Part shown: piece by piece, positions 11,618-21,926 of the stretch
Layout: each line of letters opens with the position of its first letter
How positions within the stretch are numbered: the first letter of the stretch is position 1
From: Limnomonas spitsbergensis
Lineage: Eukaryota > Chlorophyta > Chlorophyceae > Chlamydomonadales
Length of the DNA stretch: 64,000 nucleotides
Assembly: GCA_037349105.1 (NCBI GenBank)
Contig: JAYJMM010000116.1
Coordinates: 4,030,001 to 4,094,000 of the forward strand
Direction: 5' to 3'
Translations under genes and position numbers: made by a program
The notes under the pieces: model-generated
The model's database searches: none
Seen by the model: the letters and a program-made list of their open reading frames with translations, nothing else
What the model was told of the DNA's origin: nothing

Positions 11618-13879
11618 GTAGCTGGCAGCAGCAGCGGTTCAGGCCGTGCGGATGAGGTTCTACCGCGATTGCTTCCCCTTCTTGCATGTTTCCTCGTAAT
11701 GAACATTGGTATGTATTGCCCTCAAAATAAGTGGTGGTCTCGTTTTGTTCCTGAAATAAACACTGGAGTGTATGGGATGGGATGATCTGAGAAGACAAGA
11801 AGGGTTAGCTGACAATAATGCATAGCTGGGTGCTGTTGTTCAGCAGGGCAAAAATGTACACAAGTTGGTGATTATAAAAGCAGCAGGATGTTAAGTAGGT
11901 TCAGGAGGTATAATGGTAGTTATATCAGAGGTGGATGAAAAAAGGAGGCTTGCGTCTTTCATGAAAGCGCATGATCGGCCTGGAATGGCCAATGTTTCTT
12001 TTTTCTTGGCTCCGCTTAACTTCAGCTATATTTCAGTTACCTCGGGGGCCCCCTGCATAGCCAGCCATGCTGATTGGGCCTTTGTCAGTAGGCTGGTTAA
12101 GGTTTGGCCCCTATGAGGCCTTTGGCGGTGAACTCATGGCCGGGGACGGGGAATCTGAGACTGGTTGATTTAGTTACGATGTATTTAGGACGTGCATCAT
12201 GAGGCAACTGGCATGAAAAGGCAATCATGTATCTCCTTGGTTGCATCATCCTCTCAGCATTATGCAGGTGCAATGATTCAATTAAGCTGAACTGGAACTG
12301 AACACTGATAGAGCCATAAGTCTGTTGGGCTAGAACGCGTGGAGGTTCCTGTCCAGCAAAAGCGCATGTGAACGTCTCCCTCAAGGCAGCTTGAGTGAAT
12401 TATTCATCTCCCTCGCTATGTCCTGATATGCCCTGATGTTTTTCCTGACTAAATACAAGTACAATGGGCTGAGGCATATCAGTGCTCGACCTTGTAGATA
12501 TTTTTACTAGTTCTCCTTACTCTCGTTCTGATTATTTCCTGTATCTTAATTCTTGTGTTCCTCAAAAGACACCACGTTTACTGATTTGTTGTATGCCATT
12601 TTTCTGCCTGTCCACCTGGAACGTGCTTGTCGTCTGCCTGGCTGTTGCTGGAACATTATTAGGTATGTGGCGCTAACCATCAACCACTACAAGTCTCAAG
12701 GGCAGCAGCCTCCGCACGAGGACTTCATCCGGCAGGTATGGAGTTTTCCCAACTTTGTAAACCGCTGGATAGTTAACCTTACATAAGCTTTCAAGCAGCC
12801 AATGGTGGGAGATCCCGGTGCTGGAGTGGTTGTCCTTGTGTTGATTATGGCTTGTCCCAAGATTTGTCGGGGACAGTTGGCAGTGCTGCCCAGAATCGTG
12901 AGCTTCTTCAACTCTGTGCCTTACATCTTCCCCCCTGGACTCCTGTGTAGTACTACAAGAACATGAGGCAGCAGTTCGATGGAGGGCGGTGATGTCCGGG
13001 ATGATGCTTCTACGACCAAGGGCAACCACGTGATGTTCTTCGACTGTGAGATGTTGCTGAGGGATAAGTGGACTGAATTCATTGTCGGCATATTGCCTCT
13101 GAGGCTGGATGGCTTCCACTAGCAATCAATGAACTTCAGGGCAAGCAATTGAGTATTATTCAGCTCTCGAACTATGTATTTTTCATCTCAACGGACCACA
13201 ATTTGTGTACCAACTTAGTAGTTGTACAATGGGTACTTTGACCTGAAATCAAATGATCTGGTTGTTCTCTTTGAAGTGAGTTTGAATTGATATCCCGTAT
13301 CGGGTATGCCATGATATTTCATACTTATGTCAGAGATTGAGAAGTATTCGGCGATCAGTAATTTATTCGGACTGAGGCACGAACCTGATGAGCCCCTCAG
13401 AGATCTTGATGTACTCTCAAATTTTATTTGTTTGGTAGTGGAATCGAATGCTTAACGGTATAGGAAGAGTCAACAAAACAGGCAGCTCCTTGGCTAGAGA
13501 TTTCCCCAAAGCTTTTGTTGGTCTGAATTCTGATCGAACAGATAGGCCGGCGCTAAAATTGCTTCATTCACACAAGCGAAGCGTATTTTCAATGAAAGGT
13601 TTAGAGTCCTCGGATGCCTTGTGACCACACCCTTATGGACTGGACTGACGAGGCTTGTTTTTTCTGAAGGTTCAATTTTTGCAATTGGCACATTCTTGGC
13701 ACCCTGCACAGAGTAGGTATTTTGTGAGGCTTTTCTGTCCCTTCACATAAGTGGGTGGCATGGCCGCACTACTGGTATGGTTCTGGCCGTGCATGATAGC
13801 TGGAATTGAGCTTGCTCATCCCCTACCAGCCGCATGGGGCCGAGCGAGGGCTGAGCAGGAAGCAGGGCTCCAAGGGTAT
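11618..13879. other. Mostly non-coding gap after the YTH gene
   Basis: This stretch holds the YTH 3' UTR and then sequence without a recognisable family. The only part that looks exonic is the pair at 12663-12992, listed separately. Other open frames here are short and show no splice or codon pattern. Confidence 0.4.
12663..12992 (+). other. Candidate two-exon gene 3' end, unidentified
   Basis: An acceptor-like site before 12663 is followed by an open stretch to 12735 that ends in CAG and a GTATGG donor. A second block (12951-12992) follows a TAG acceptor and reads in the same frame to TGA. The joined peptide starts YVALTINHYKSQGQ, continues to DFIRQ and YYKNMRQQFD, and ends GGR. It looks like real C-terminal coding sequence, but I recognise no family and cannot find convincing upstream exons. 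It could be a gene remnant. Confidence 0.3.
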
Positions 13880-14175
13880 GAGACTATTGACTGAGTGTCA
13901 ATTATGTTACACCTCTGGGCTCGCTCAAAGCTCGGCCGCGTGGGCGCCCAACTGTTCAGAAGGGAGAAAAGAAGAAACTAAAAGGAAAAGGGTGGGAGAG
14001 GAACAAAAGGAGGGGCCGGGCAGGCAAAGAAGACCAAGTTCGACACCTGAGTTCCACTAGAGACTAGCCCTCAACAAAGCCTCTAAAAGAAAAGTCCACA
14101 AAAGCAAGCGTATCCCACCCCTGCTTGGCCGCGAGGGCGCCCCACTGATCAGAAGGGAGAAGAGAAGAAACGAAA
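13880..14175 (-). mobile_element. 3' tail of the non-LTR element family (minus)
   Basis: This segment is the reverse complement, with few changes, of the 3' tail of the longer non-LTR copy (about 19040-19320). It includes the GCCGCGTGGGCGCCCAACTG block and the CTAGAGACTAGCCCTCAACA block. Like that copy it carries the tail unit twice in tandem. No coding part is attached, as expected of a strongly 5'-truncated insertion. Confidence 0.7.
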
Positions 14176-15324
14176 AGGGTATGAGCAAGGAAGGGACGCC
14201 GGGCCAGCGTGAGCCAGCGAACCCCCTTCCGGCAAACCCCGGCGAAATGGGGGTTTGGCTGACTACGCCCTCGGCGTCAGCCGGAGGTATTTTAAATTCC
14301 CTCACAGTCTCCCCGGCAAGAACTTCCCTCGAAATGAATGAAATAGACGATGATAGCGACTTTGAAATGCGTTGTGATGACGCGGTCGAAGATGTCGAAG
14401 TACTCTTAAGAGGCCACTGCACCGCCCCCACCTCCCGCGAAGCGAGCAAGCAAGGGTAAACCTCTTGTCATGGCTAACGCGCCCTGCAGCTCAACAGCCT
14501 GCACCGCCGGAATATGCCCCCGCAGCTCGCAATCAACGACTGTGTTCGAAGAGGCATTGAAGTATCGCTCATAAATAATAATCGCGTTTGTCTCTTATCT
14601 CGGATGCAGTCGAATAGGGGGCCGACCGAGCCACCTGCTACCGACAAGCTCCTCGCCTCATGGCTGGTGAATCCTCAGCATAAGGACTGGGCGGTGTGCG
14701 GAGATGCCAGCAAAGAGAGCTGGAAAGCAGCGGATCCTACGCTAGAAAAATTGTGGGGGAAAATTCCGTCCATACCGCCGGCCAATTTTAGACCCCCGCC
14801 CGGCCTGGGCCGGGCAAAAAAAGACCCTTCCCGGCGAAAGCCGGCCACTTGGCTACCCTCCAGCCCTTCCCTGGGTATGAGTGTATGACCAATTCTAAAC
14901 TGTGTGAGGCTTTACTGGCAGATCTCAGTACTTTTAAAACTTGCAAACGGGCTGTGTCATGGTGAATGCGTGGTCCAGAAACCCGGCATTATTCTCATTT
15001 CTTACAAAGTCTAATTAGCCCCTCGTTGGGAGGCTGACTCGAGGTCCAAAACCCAAGTACCGAAATGGTACCGCACGCCCTCCTTCAGATTTAAGCTAAT
15101 TCGTTGAAGCAGCCCACTGACTAAGCATGGAGAGGTGAGACGTCATTGACTGACTAAGCATTGATCTGAAACAAACACGTCAAAACGAAGAAGATGCTTG
15201 CATGCATGCAAGGGTTTAGAACAGTGCATACCCGCTGGGCCCTGCTGAACACTCGGCATGCATGGGTGATTGTCATTCTTCAGCTGTGAACATATCAACA
15301 TATGAGAAGGCTTGAATGACATAA
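14176..15324. other. Unassigned region with two open frames
   Basis: Plus-strand ORFs at 14181-14459 (92 codons) and 14514-14888 (124 codons) are open, and the second includes SWLVNPQHKDWAVCGDASKE. I recognise neither. The region contains short inverted GC-rich motifs such as CCCCGGCGAAATGGGGG and CCCTTCCCGGCGAAAGCCGG, a style common in algal organelle spacers and repeats. It could be an organelle-derived insertion or a repeat. After 14900 I see nothing coding. Confidence 0.25.
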
Positions 15325-15510
15325 CACCTCTGGGAACTGCTTAACAGTCTCAGCCATGTGGGCATCCAACACACTAGCTGGATAGGGGAAACGATGAAGA
15401 AAGAGAGGGACAAAGAAAAAATGTAACAAAAGGGAGACAGATTCCCGACTCAGCAGTATAGAGGCTAGCCCTCAACAACTTCGACCACATCTACTACAAA
15501 AGCTAGGGCA
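15325..15510 (-). mobile_element. Degenerate non-LTR 3' tail (minus)
   Basis: The order of short blocks matches the tail family in minus orientation: ACACCTCTGGGA, then CATGTGGGCATCCAACA, a purine-rich AAAGAGAGG part, and GAGGCTAGCCCTCAACAACTT. Similarity is clearly lower than for the tail at 13880-14175, so it is an older copy. Confidence 0.55.
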
Positions 15511-16303
15511 CCCCACCCATTCCTGCCCTAGTACAACTAGTGAAAGCCTGCGGCTTCGTCTGGAGGGCCTGCCCAACTCCGCTCCAAACTCACACCATTA
15601 CCAAGCCCTCTTAAACAGGGTTGTGTCAAAGAAACGGCACATACCGGTGCAATTGCCAAGATAAATCATTTCATGCAGAGCGTGAATATTGAAGGCTCTG
15701 GTGACGAGCCCACCGTTCTTGATGAGTTCTGGCACTGAAATAGACCCAGATGGGCCCTAGTGGCACCATGACAGCTCTGACCACTCAGCTCTGACTGAAA
15801 CAGCTAGAACCATATCCAACGAGTTCACCATCAGGCAGCAAACATGAAAAATACAATTTTTGTATGAAAAGCCTCCCCACCACCACTGGACTACCACTGG
15901 TACCCACACCAATTGGAAAGTAATAACCGAGGATGTCAGTCAAGGGGATGTGTCAGCAGGCTACCGGTAGGAAGGTCACAACCACTACTCTGCCATCTCT
16001 AGAGCAAAATGTCATCAACGTTCCCATTGGCTGTGGACAGCCGGGGAAAACAAAAGACTGAGTGGACAACGCATGATTGAAAAGCTGTCCAGACATCATG
16101 CAGCACATGTGAGCTAAAGAACAGAGGACCGAGGCTGTGGATAGTACCGGTAACCCTTGGCACACCTGTTCGCACACCCCTTAGCACACCCCACCCCTTC
16201 AAAAATAATCGCTCATCCTGGATTGTCCTTAGAAACTGTTGGCTCGGAGACGGGTGCAGCATTCAAAAGGTGTGGATGGGATTTGTTCGGTAGCACAAGT
16301 CCA
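15511..16303. other. No gene recognised; ML gene 3' flank
   Basis: I see no credible coding sequence or repeat here. The right end should contain the 3' UTR of the minus-strand ML-domain gene. Confidence 0.4.
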
Positions 16304-17169
16304 TCAGGAGAAGTTGGCATGGACAAAGAACGTCACTTTGACACAGTAAAGCTCTGCATCGTGTAATAACTGATCTGGCAAGGAAGGACTGGCGACTGAT
16401 CCAGGTGTAACTTGCTCTTTTGCCTGTCTCAGGAACAATTTGTCCGCTTTAGAGCTGTACAGGTAGTGCAGCATCCCCGTTCTGCCATGCCGCAGCACCT
16501 GTATCTGCTCACTGTGGGAGGCGTCTGTAGCCCACGCATGGAACTGGATGGCGTAGGGCCCTGGCGGCGCCATGGATGGAAACGCAAAGGATTGCGTAAG
16601 AGTGACAGGTCCAGGCCGCATGGGGCAGGGTGTGGCGTCACAGAGGTCCCCGGTGGCTGTGTGGACCTGTTCAGTGCACCAGGGCAGCATGACACAAAAT
16701 GTTGTGTGCCCAGCGTTGTTTAAACAACACTAAAATTACAAAGTTTGGCACTGTTTGGATATGAAAATCTACAGGTGCAGGATGAGAGCACTGAGAGGTT
16801 GCTTTCAAGACGTCTAGCTGAACGGTCAGCAAGCATAACTCAGTTCAGCCTCACCTTGAAGCCCATGTAAAATACGGTTGCCAGGAGCTGCCCATTCGTC
16901 ACAGCCGTGTTCAAAACCCCCTCCACATTCACCATCAATGTTTGGCCTCGAGTTGGAGCTTCAGGGGTCAGTGATACTTTTGTGACGGTCACAGATGCTG
17001 GCCGGGCAAGTGCCGCGCCACATGGCTCCCACTGAGCACTGCCCAGAGCACTTCCCACAGAGGCCTGAATCTGAGTCGGCCCAGAATAGCAATTGAAGTG
17101 GATGAAAATAGCTGTGGAAAGCGCAGCAGATAAAAGAGAGATAACAACCACTGGTCCTTTCCACGGCAT
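16304..17169 (-). CDS. ML-domain (NPC2/MD-2-like) lipid-binding protein
   Basis: Two exons on the minus strand (16855-17169 and 16304-16666) join in frame to about 225 residues. The start chosen, MPWKGPVVVISLLSAALSTA, gives an N-terminal hydrophobic signal or anchor; an in-frame upstream Met at 17304 would add 45 basic residues. The ML fold is seen in two halves: KVSLTPEAPTRGQTLMVNVEG with a Cys before it, then GDLCDATPCPMRPGPVTLT and APPGPYAIQFHAWATD. The paired Cys residues and the GDLC and PGPVTLT strands are typical of NPC2-type proteins that bind sterols or phospholipids in secretory or lysosome-like compartments. The last part after about 16460 does not look like the family, so a further splice may be missed there. 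The stop used is TGA. Confidence 0.68.
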
Positions 17170-17562
17170 ACCGATACCGGGATTGTTTTGAAGAAAAGCG
17201 ATTAGGGTTTTTGACTTTTTTCTGTTCCGCTTAGGTTGCTGGACGGTATTCGATAACAACTGTAAGATTCTCGCTTTGCCATAGCCCCATGCCGCCGAGT
17301 TCATGCATTTGTCTTCAAGTCATGCGTCAACGACGATTCCGAATTACAAAACCGAAAAACCGAAATGGTGCCCCCCCCATTCTGCATTCCACCATCTGGT
17401 ACATACAGCCGGGGCACCCAGCAGTTCTTTCAGGCAATGCTTTGTGTCAGCCGGTTGTTTCATTCCTGCTGTAAGTCCATAAATGCATAGCTGCGAGCAC
17501 CCCAACCTGTCTCATAGCTTAGGTGTTTTGTGTCAGCCGGTTATTACGGTATACTAAACTTT
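17170..17562. other. ML gene upstream region and element junction
   Basis: The left part should be the promoter and 5' UTR of the minus-strand ML gene, unless the upstream Met at 17304 is used. A 14-bp motif, TTTGTGTCAGCCGG, occurs near 17441 and again near 17526. The truncation point of the non-LTR element lies shortly after. Confidence 0.4.
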
Positions 17563-19320
17563 AGCCTTTACCTCAGTGTCCTGCCGGCCATGCTCGCAGC
17601 CACGTGCTCGGCAGAGGGCATTGAGATGCAGGCGGGGCGACAGCTACGCTGCCTGCTGTATGCGGATGACCTGTCCTTGCTAGCCCGCACCCCAGCAGGG
17701 CTGCAACGCATGCTTGATGCCTTGCATGAATATGCGGCACATAAACAGCTTCAGGTCAATGTCAGTAAGACAGAGGTCATGGAGTTTGGCAGCCGCTTAG
17801 CAGCGCAGCACCGACAGCCAGCCCATGTTTGCGTTTATGGCCCTGACCGTGCCGTGTTAAAGCGTGCCCAAGAACTCAAGTTTTTGGGCATCGCTCAGCA
17901 CGAAAGCGGCGGCATGAAGAGGGCCATGGAGGGTAGAGAGGCGCCTTTGGCTGCCGCGCTGCACCGTGTATGCCGCATGGCAGCCAAGGTGGGCCTAAGG
18001 CGCCATCTTCCAACCCGCATCAGGTTGGTAGCTGTGTACGCAGCGCCTGCGGCTAACTACGGCGACGTGGTGTGGGCCACCAGCCACCTTCGGCCGCGGT
18101 AATGTCTTTCCAGCAAAATGCAGTCCAGCTTGCTTCAGCACCTACGCCAGGCTGCGGGGCTACCTGCATCAGCCATCAGTTGGGGAGTCCGGAGAGAGCT
18201 GCAGCTCCAGCCACTACAGCGAGACTGGTGGACCCATATCCTCCGCTTCTACAATGCAGCGGTAGCACCGGCGGCACAGCAATACAGCCCTCTCATGGCT
18301 CAAGCCATGGCAGCAAATATGCAGCTTGCAGTCAGCCAGGGCACTGGCGGCCGCACCTGGTGCTCTGATCTGCTGGATTCATTAGAGGAGCTGGAGCGGG
18401 GGGTAGCCACCCCCACCTTGCGCGAGGCAGCAGCTGCCCTACAGCGCCTACCCGTCACAGAGATGTTGGCACTCGTTGACGCAGCCTACGAGCAAGCACG
18501 GCTGGGCGCAAGCGGCGGTGGGGTCCCCAGGGACCCTACCACCGAGCACAGATCTGCGGCGACCTACCGCGCCTGGTTCCAGTCCACGGCAGGGGCCGTG
18601 CTGGCGCAAGCCAAGAGCCGCACTAGCCAGAGGGAGTGTGTTTGTGTCCGCATAATTTTGCGACTGCGGCTCGGCGCGATCAGCACTGCTGATATCAGAG
18701 GACGGCGCAACGGTCAGCGGCGAGAGGCACGCTGCTGCCAGCGGTGTTGGGCACGGGGGGATAGGGAGCAGGTGGAGGATGCGCTATATATGTGCTTCCA
18801 GTGCCCTAGTGTCAGGGAGCAGTTACGGGAGCGGCGGTGGGCAGGTCCTCCGGGCGCTGCCACTTAATTCCACCAGTTGTACCAGGCTGAGCAGGATTGG
18901 GACGCACTTGCTCTTGTGGACTGTGCTGTGGGCATTGTTGAGGATTAGTCTCTAGGGATTCTAAGGCGCCGGTGTCGTTTGCCTTTCCGGCCTTCGCTTT
19001 TGGTCCTTTTGTTGTTGTTGTTGTTGTTTGCCCCCTTTTTAGTTTCTTCTCTTCTCCCTTCTGATCAGTGGGGCGCCCCCGCGGCCAAGCAGGGGTGGGA
19101 TACGCTTGCTTTTGTGGACTTTTCTTTTCTTAGAGGCTTTGTTGAGGGCTAGTCTCTAGTGGAACTCAGGTGTTGGACTTGGTCTTCTTTGCCTTCCCGG
19201 CCTCTCCTTTTGTTCCTTTCCCCCTCTCCTCCTGTTAGTTCCTTCTTTACTCCTGTCTGAACAGTTGGGCGCCCACGCGGCTGAGCTTTGAGCGGGCCCC
19301 GAGGTGTAACGTTATTGACT
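17560..19320 (+). mobile_element. 5'-truncated non-LTR retrotransposon (LINE-like)
   Basis: The segment holds the second half of a reverse transcriptase, a C-terminal domain with a Cys-rich zinc-binding motif, a stop at 18865 and a 3' tail of about 450 bp. The tail contains a GTT microsatellite near 19010-19030 and two tandem copies of a roughly 200-bp unit that begins near CTAGTCTCTAG and ends near GGGCGCCCACGCGGC. Copies of the same tail lie elsewhere in the window on both strands. The front half of the element (endonuclease and RT start) is missing, which is the usual result of incomplete target-primed reverse transcription. Confidence 0.8.
17563..18867 (+). pseudogene. Reverse transcriptase C-terminal half with in-frame TAA
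   Basis: The frame carries the RT catalytic motif in RQLRCLLYADDLSLLARTP, then NVSKTEVMEFGS and LKFLGIAQHES, typical of non-LTR RT fingers, palm and thumb. A Cys-rich end CCQRCWARGDREQVEDALYM resembles the RT-associated zinc-binding domain. At 18100-18102 a TAA interrupts an otherwise continuous frame. In the decayed minus copy at 43860-44100 the matching codon is CGG (PRRCLQN), so the stop is probably a mutation of this copy and not recoding. The 5' part including the endonuclease is absent. Confidence 0.78.
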
Positions 19321-19844
19321 AAACGGATACACCGTACCCCTTCAACAGTCGTTCTGGACCGTGGACCTGCCTAGCCTTGCCTTCCAGATTTGACGAGCCA
19401 GCGGCCCTGGCCTGCCAGTCATGGCCTCTGGTTTCTACCCATCGAAGTGTTTGGCGTATAAGGAACGACTGAGGCTCGTGCTGTCTGAGACTCTAAACAC
19501 TGCAGCTGTCTCTGGGCTGCCATGGCACTGCACTGTTTGTCTTGACATCGGGTAAAGCATCACGCACTGAGCCTTAAGGAGTGCCTAGCCCCTGCAAAAA
19601 TATACATATGGTGGATTCGCATGCTCTGTAACAACCAACCCCAACAAACATACCGGTACATGCAATCTTGCTGTCCTGCATATCAGCATTTGAATCAGGA
19701 ATGTTCCTAGGGCCAGCAGAGGAGCAAGGGGCAGGCAAGCAAATACTAGAGAGAAATATGCCTCGTAATGAACACTGTTGAACACGGTAGTGGGTTCATA
19801 ACATTACATCTCTAGGACATGCATTTCACAGCACAGAGTGTAAG

Positions 19845-20420
19845 CCCACTCATGGCGGCCGTCATGGAGACAGACCGACTGCAGCTCGCGGCCAGACAGA
19901 GGACCTGAAGGCGCACCTGGTGCAGTGAACTGCTGGATGCACGTAATGAGCTGGACTGGGGAGCAGCTGTCCCCAAAATATATCAGGCAGCGACTGATCT
20001 ACAGCCGCTACCCGTCATGGAAGTGATGGCGCTACTGGACCAAGCCTAGGAGTAGGCGGAGGACCTGCCTGGGGGACTTTAGGGATCTCGCCACCACACA
20101 GAGGTCTGCAGTAGCCTACCGTGCTCCGTTTCAGTCTTCAGGAGCCACACCAGCAACAGGAAGTGTGCTTGTGCGCAAACAAACTTACGGCTACGACTCA
20201 GTGCCATAAGCATGGAAGACACTAGGGAAACGGCGCAGCGGTTTGCTGCATGAGACACGCTGCTGCCTGAGTTGCTTTACAAGGGGAGATGGCGAGCATG
20301 TGGCAGACGTGCTACATGCTTGCTCAAAACACCCTTGCTTTCATTTGAAACGATGGGAGCAGATTAGGGCAGGTCGGCAGGCCCCCCGGACGGAGACTTT
20401 CATCATTAATACCAGAGAAT
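19845..20420 (+). mobile_element. Decayed copy of the non-LTR element C-terminal part
   Basis: Nucleotide similarity to 18290-18870 is visible: AGCCCACTCATGGC, GGACCTGAAGGCGCACCTGG, CTACCCGTCATGGAAG and ACAGAGGTCTGCAG. The frame is broken by stops such as TAG near 20047 and 20053. The end GGTCGGCAGGCCCCCCGGAC matches the sequence just after the RT domain of the longer copy. This is an old pseudogene fragment. Confidence 0.7.
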
Positions 20421-20494
20421 AATGGGTGAGATGCCCTAGCTTTTGTTGCTGATGTGGTGGAAGTTCTTGATGGCCTGGCTGAGGGAGAGAAAGA

Positions 20495-20690
20495 TATCGT
20501 CCCCTGATTGTCCCCTGACTGTCACCTGATTGCCCCCTGACTGTCCCCATGACTGCCCCATGATTGTCTCCTGATTCATTGCCCCCTGATTGCCCCCTGA
20601 TTATCCCCCGATTACCCCCTAATTGCCCCCTGATTGTCCCCTGATTATCCCCTGATAACCCCATGATTGCCCCCTGATTGTCCCTGACTG
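20495..20690. repeat. Minisatellite of CCCCTGATTG units
   Basis: About fifteen imperfect 10-12-bp units of the form CCCCTGATTG or CCCCTGACTG follow each other. It sits downstream of the decayed non-LTR copy and outside any gene. Confidence 0.85.
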
Positions 20691-21926
20691 CAAATTTGGG
20701 GCATTCCCATTCCTTGGCAGCGTGAAGTCATTCTCATATCACTGCTTCTATCTGCCTGGCAATCGGCTCCGAAACATGGTCTCTCACAAAACATGCTTGG
20801 GTGGGATGCCCCGGCTTGTGTGGACGACGTGCGTGGTAGATATCGTTTACGGGGTCCGTTAAACATCTTGCCTGCTTTCCCCCCGGCGGGGTGAGTCAGA
20901 AACAGGCTTTACCGGTAACCAGGTATCATAAAATAATAACCCACGTATGTTATAATCCCACGGCCTTGAACGACAGCCTGAACGGCTGGGCCGTGCTAAT
21001 AACAGGACGAAGGGTGCACAGAGAGAGATAATTGGTGGTGTGCAACACTAGTCCGTGTGTAGTACTGAGCGTAAGCATGTGTAGCTACCTGCTGCAGTGC
21101 TAACACCTGGCAGCAGCTGGCACGCGGCACGCGCACGTGCGGATTGGGCGAAGTGAGTGGATACCGATATTACTGCAACGGTGTGATAGTGTTCGTAGGT
21201 GCATAACCGGTCAGAAGTGCGACAATCCGCTGCGTCCACCCATCCTCTGGTTCCGCTCTGCATTGCATTCGGGTGGCCATAAATTAATGACATCGACGAT
21301 AAAGATATGCCACCTCTGACTACCACCAATCATCATATCACACAAGTCATCCTTTAGGCAGTCTTACACAGGCAGGGCAACAGGCAATCCAAGCGTCACA
21401 CCTGCAACAACTCGTAAAGAGTGGACGGGTTTAAACTGTAAACGCATGTAGAAGCTGCGCGGTGTAACTTAGGAACACGGCAGAGTTGCAGCTCACTTGA
21501 AGCGCCGCGGGGAGCTATCACACTCCGGGTATCACTATAAATACTTATCGTGCAACAGGTGTCACACACGTGCAGAAGCATCACTTCGCCTCCACAACCA
21601 GCGACGGTCACAACCAGCGACGGATCGAACAGCAATCAAAGAACAAGCAAAGTGCGTAGCAGTTGCATTTGAACATTGTTGGATTGTTTTTACAGCATAA
21701 ACGTGTCCGTCCATACAATACCGTTTTCGAAAGGGAATTTCGCCAGGTCCGTCTCATCCAGTACCGGTACCCCCCAGATTCTGAACATACCATGCTTGCT
21801 CCCGTCCCCCACACAGGCAGCCGCCCACTCCCGGTCTCCTGGTACGGACTGACCAACTCCCTGAGTAAAACATCATCCATGGCAGGAAGCAGCAGCTGCC
21901 GCAGCAGGAAGCCACAGGTGCAATTC
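20691..21926. other. Upstream flank of the sedolisin gene
   Basis: No gene is recognised. A short block near 20790-20830 (GGGTGGGATGCCCCGGCTTG) again resembles non-LTR tail sequence, so part of this stretch is probably old element debris. The right end should hold the sedolisin promoter. Confidence 0.35.

Noticed and set aside
18100..18102. TAA read as a sense codon (altered genetic code)
   Set aside because: A decayed copy of the same LINE has CGG at this place, and none of the eight host gene models needs an internal TAA or TAG. The standard code explains the data.
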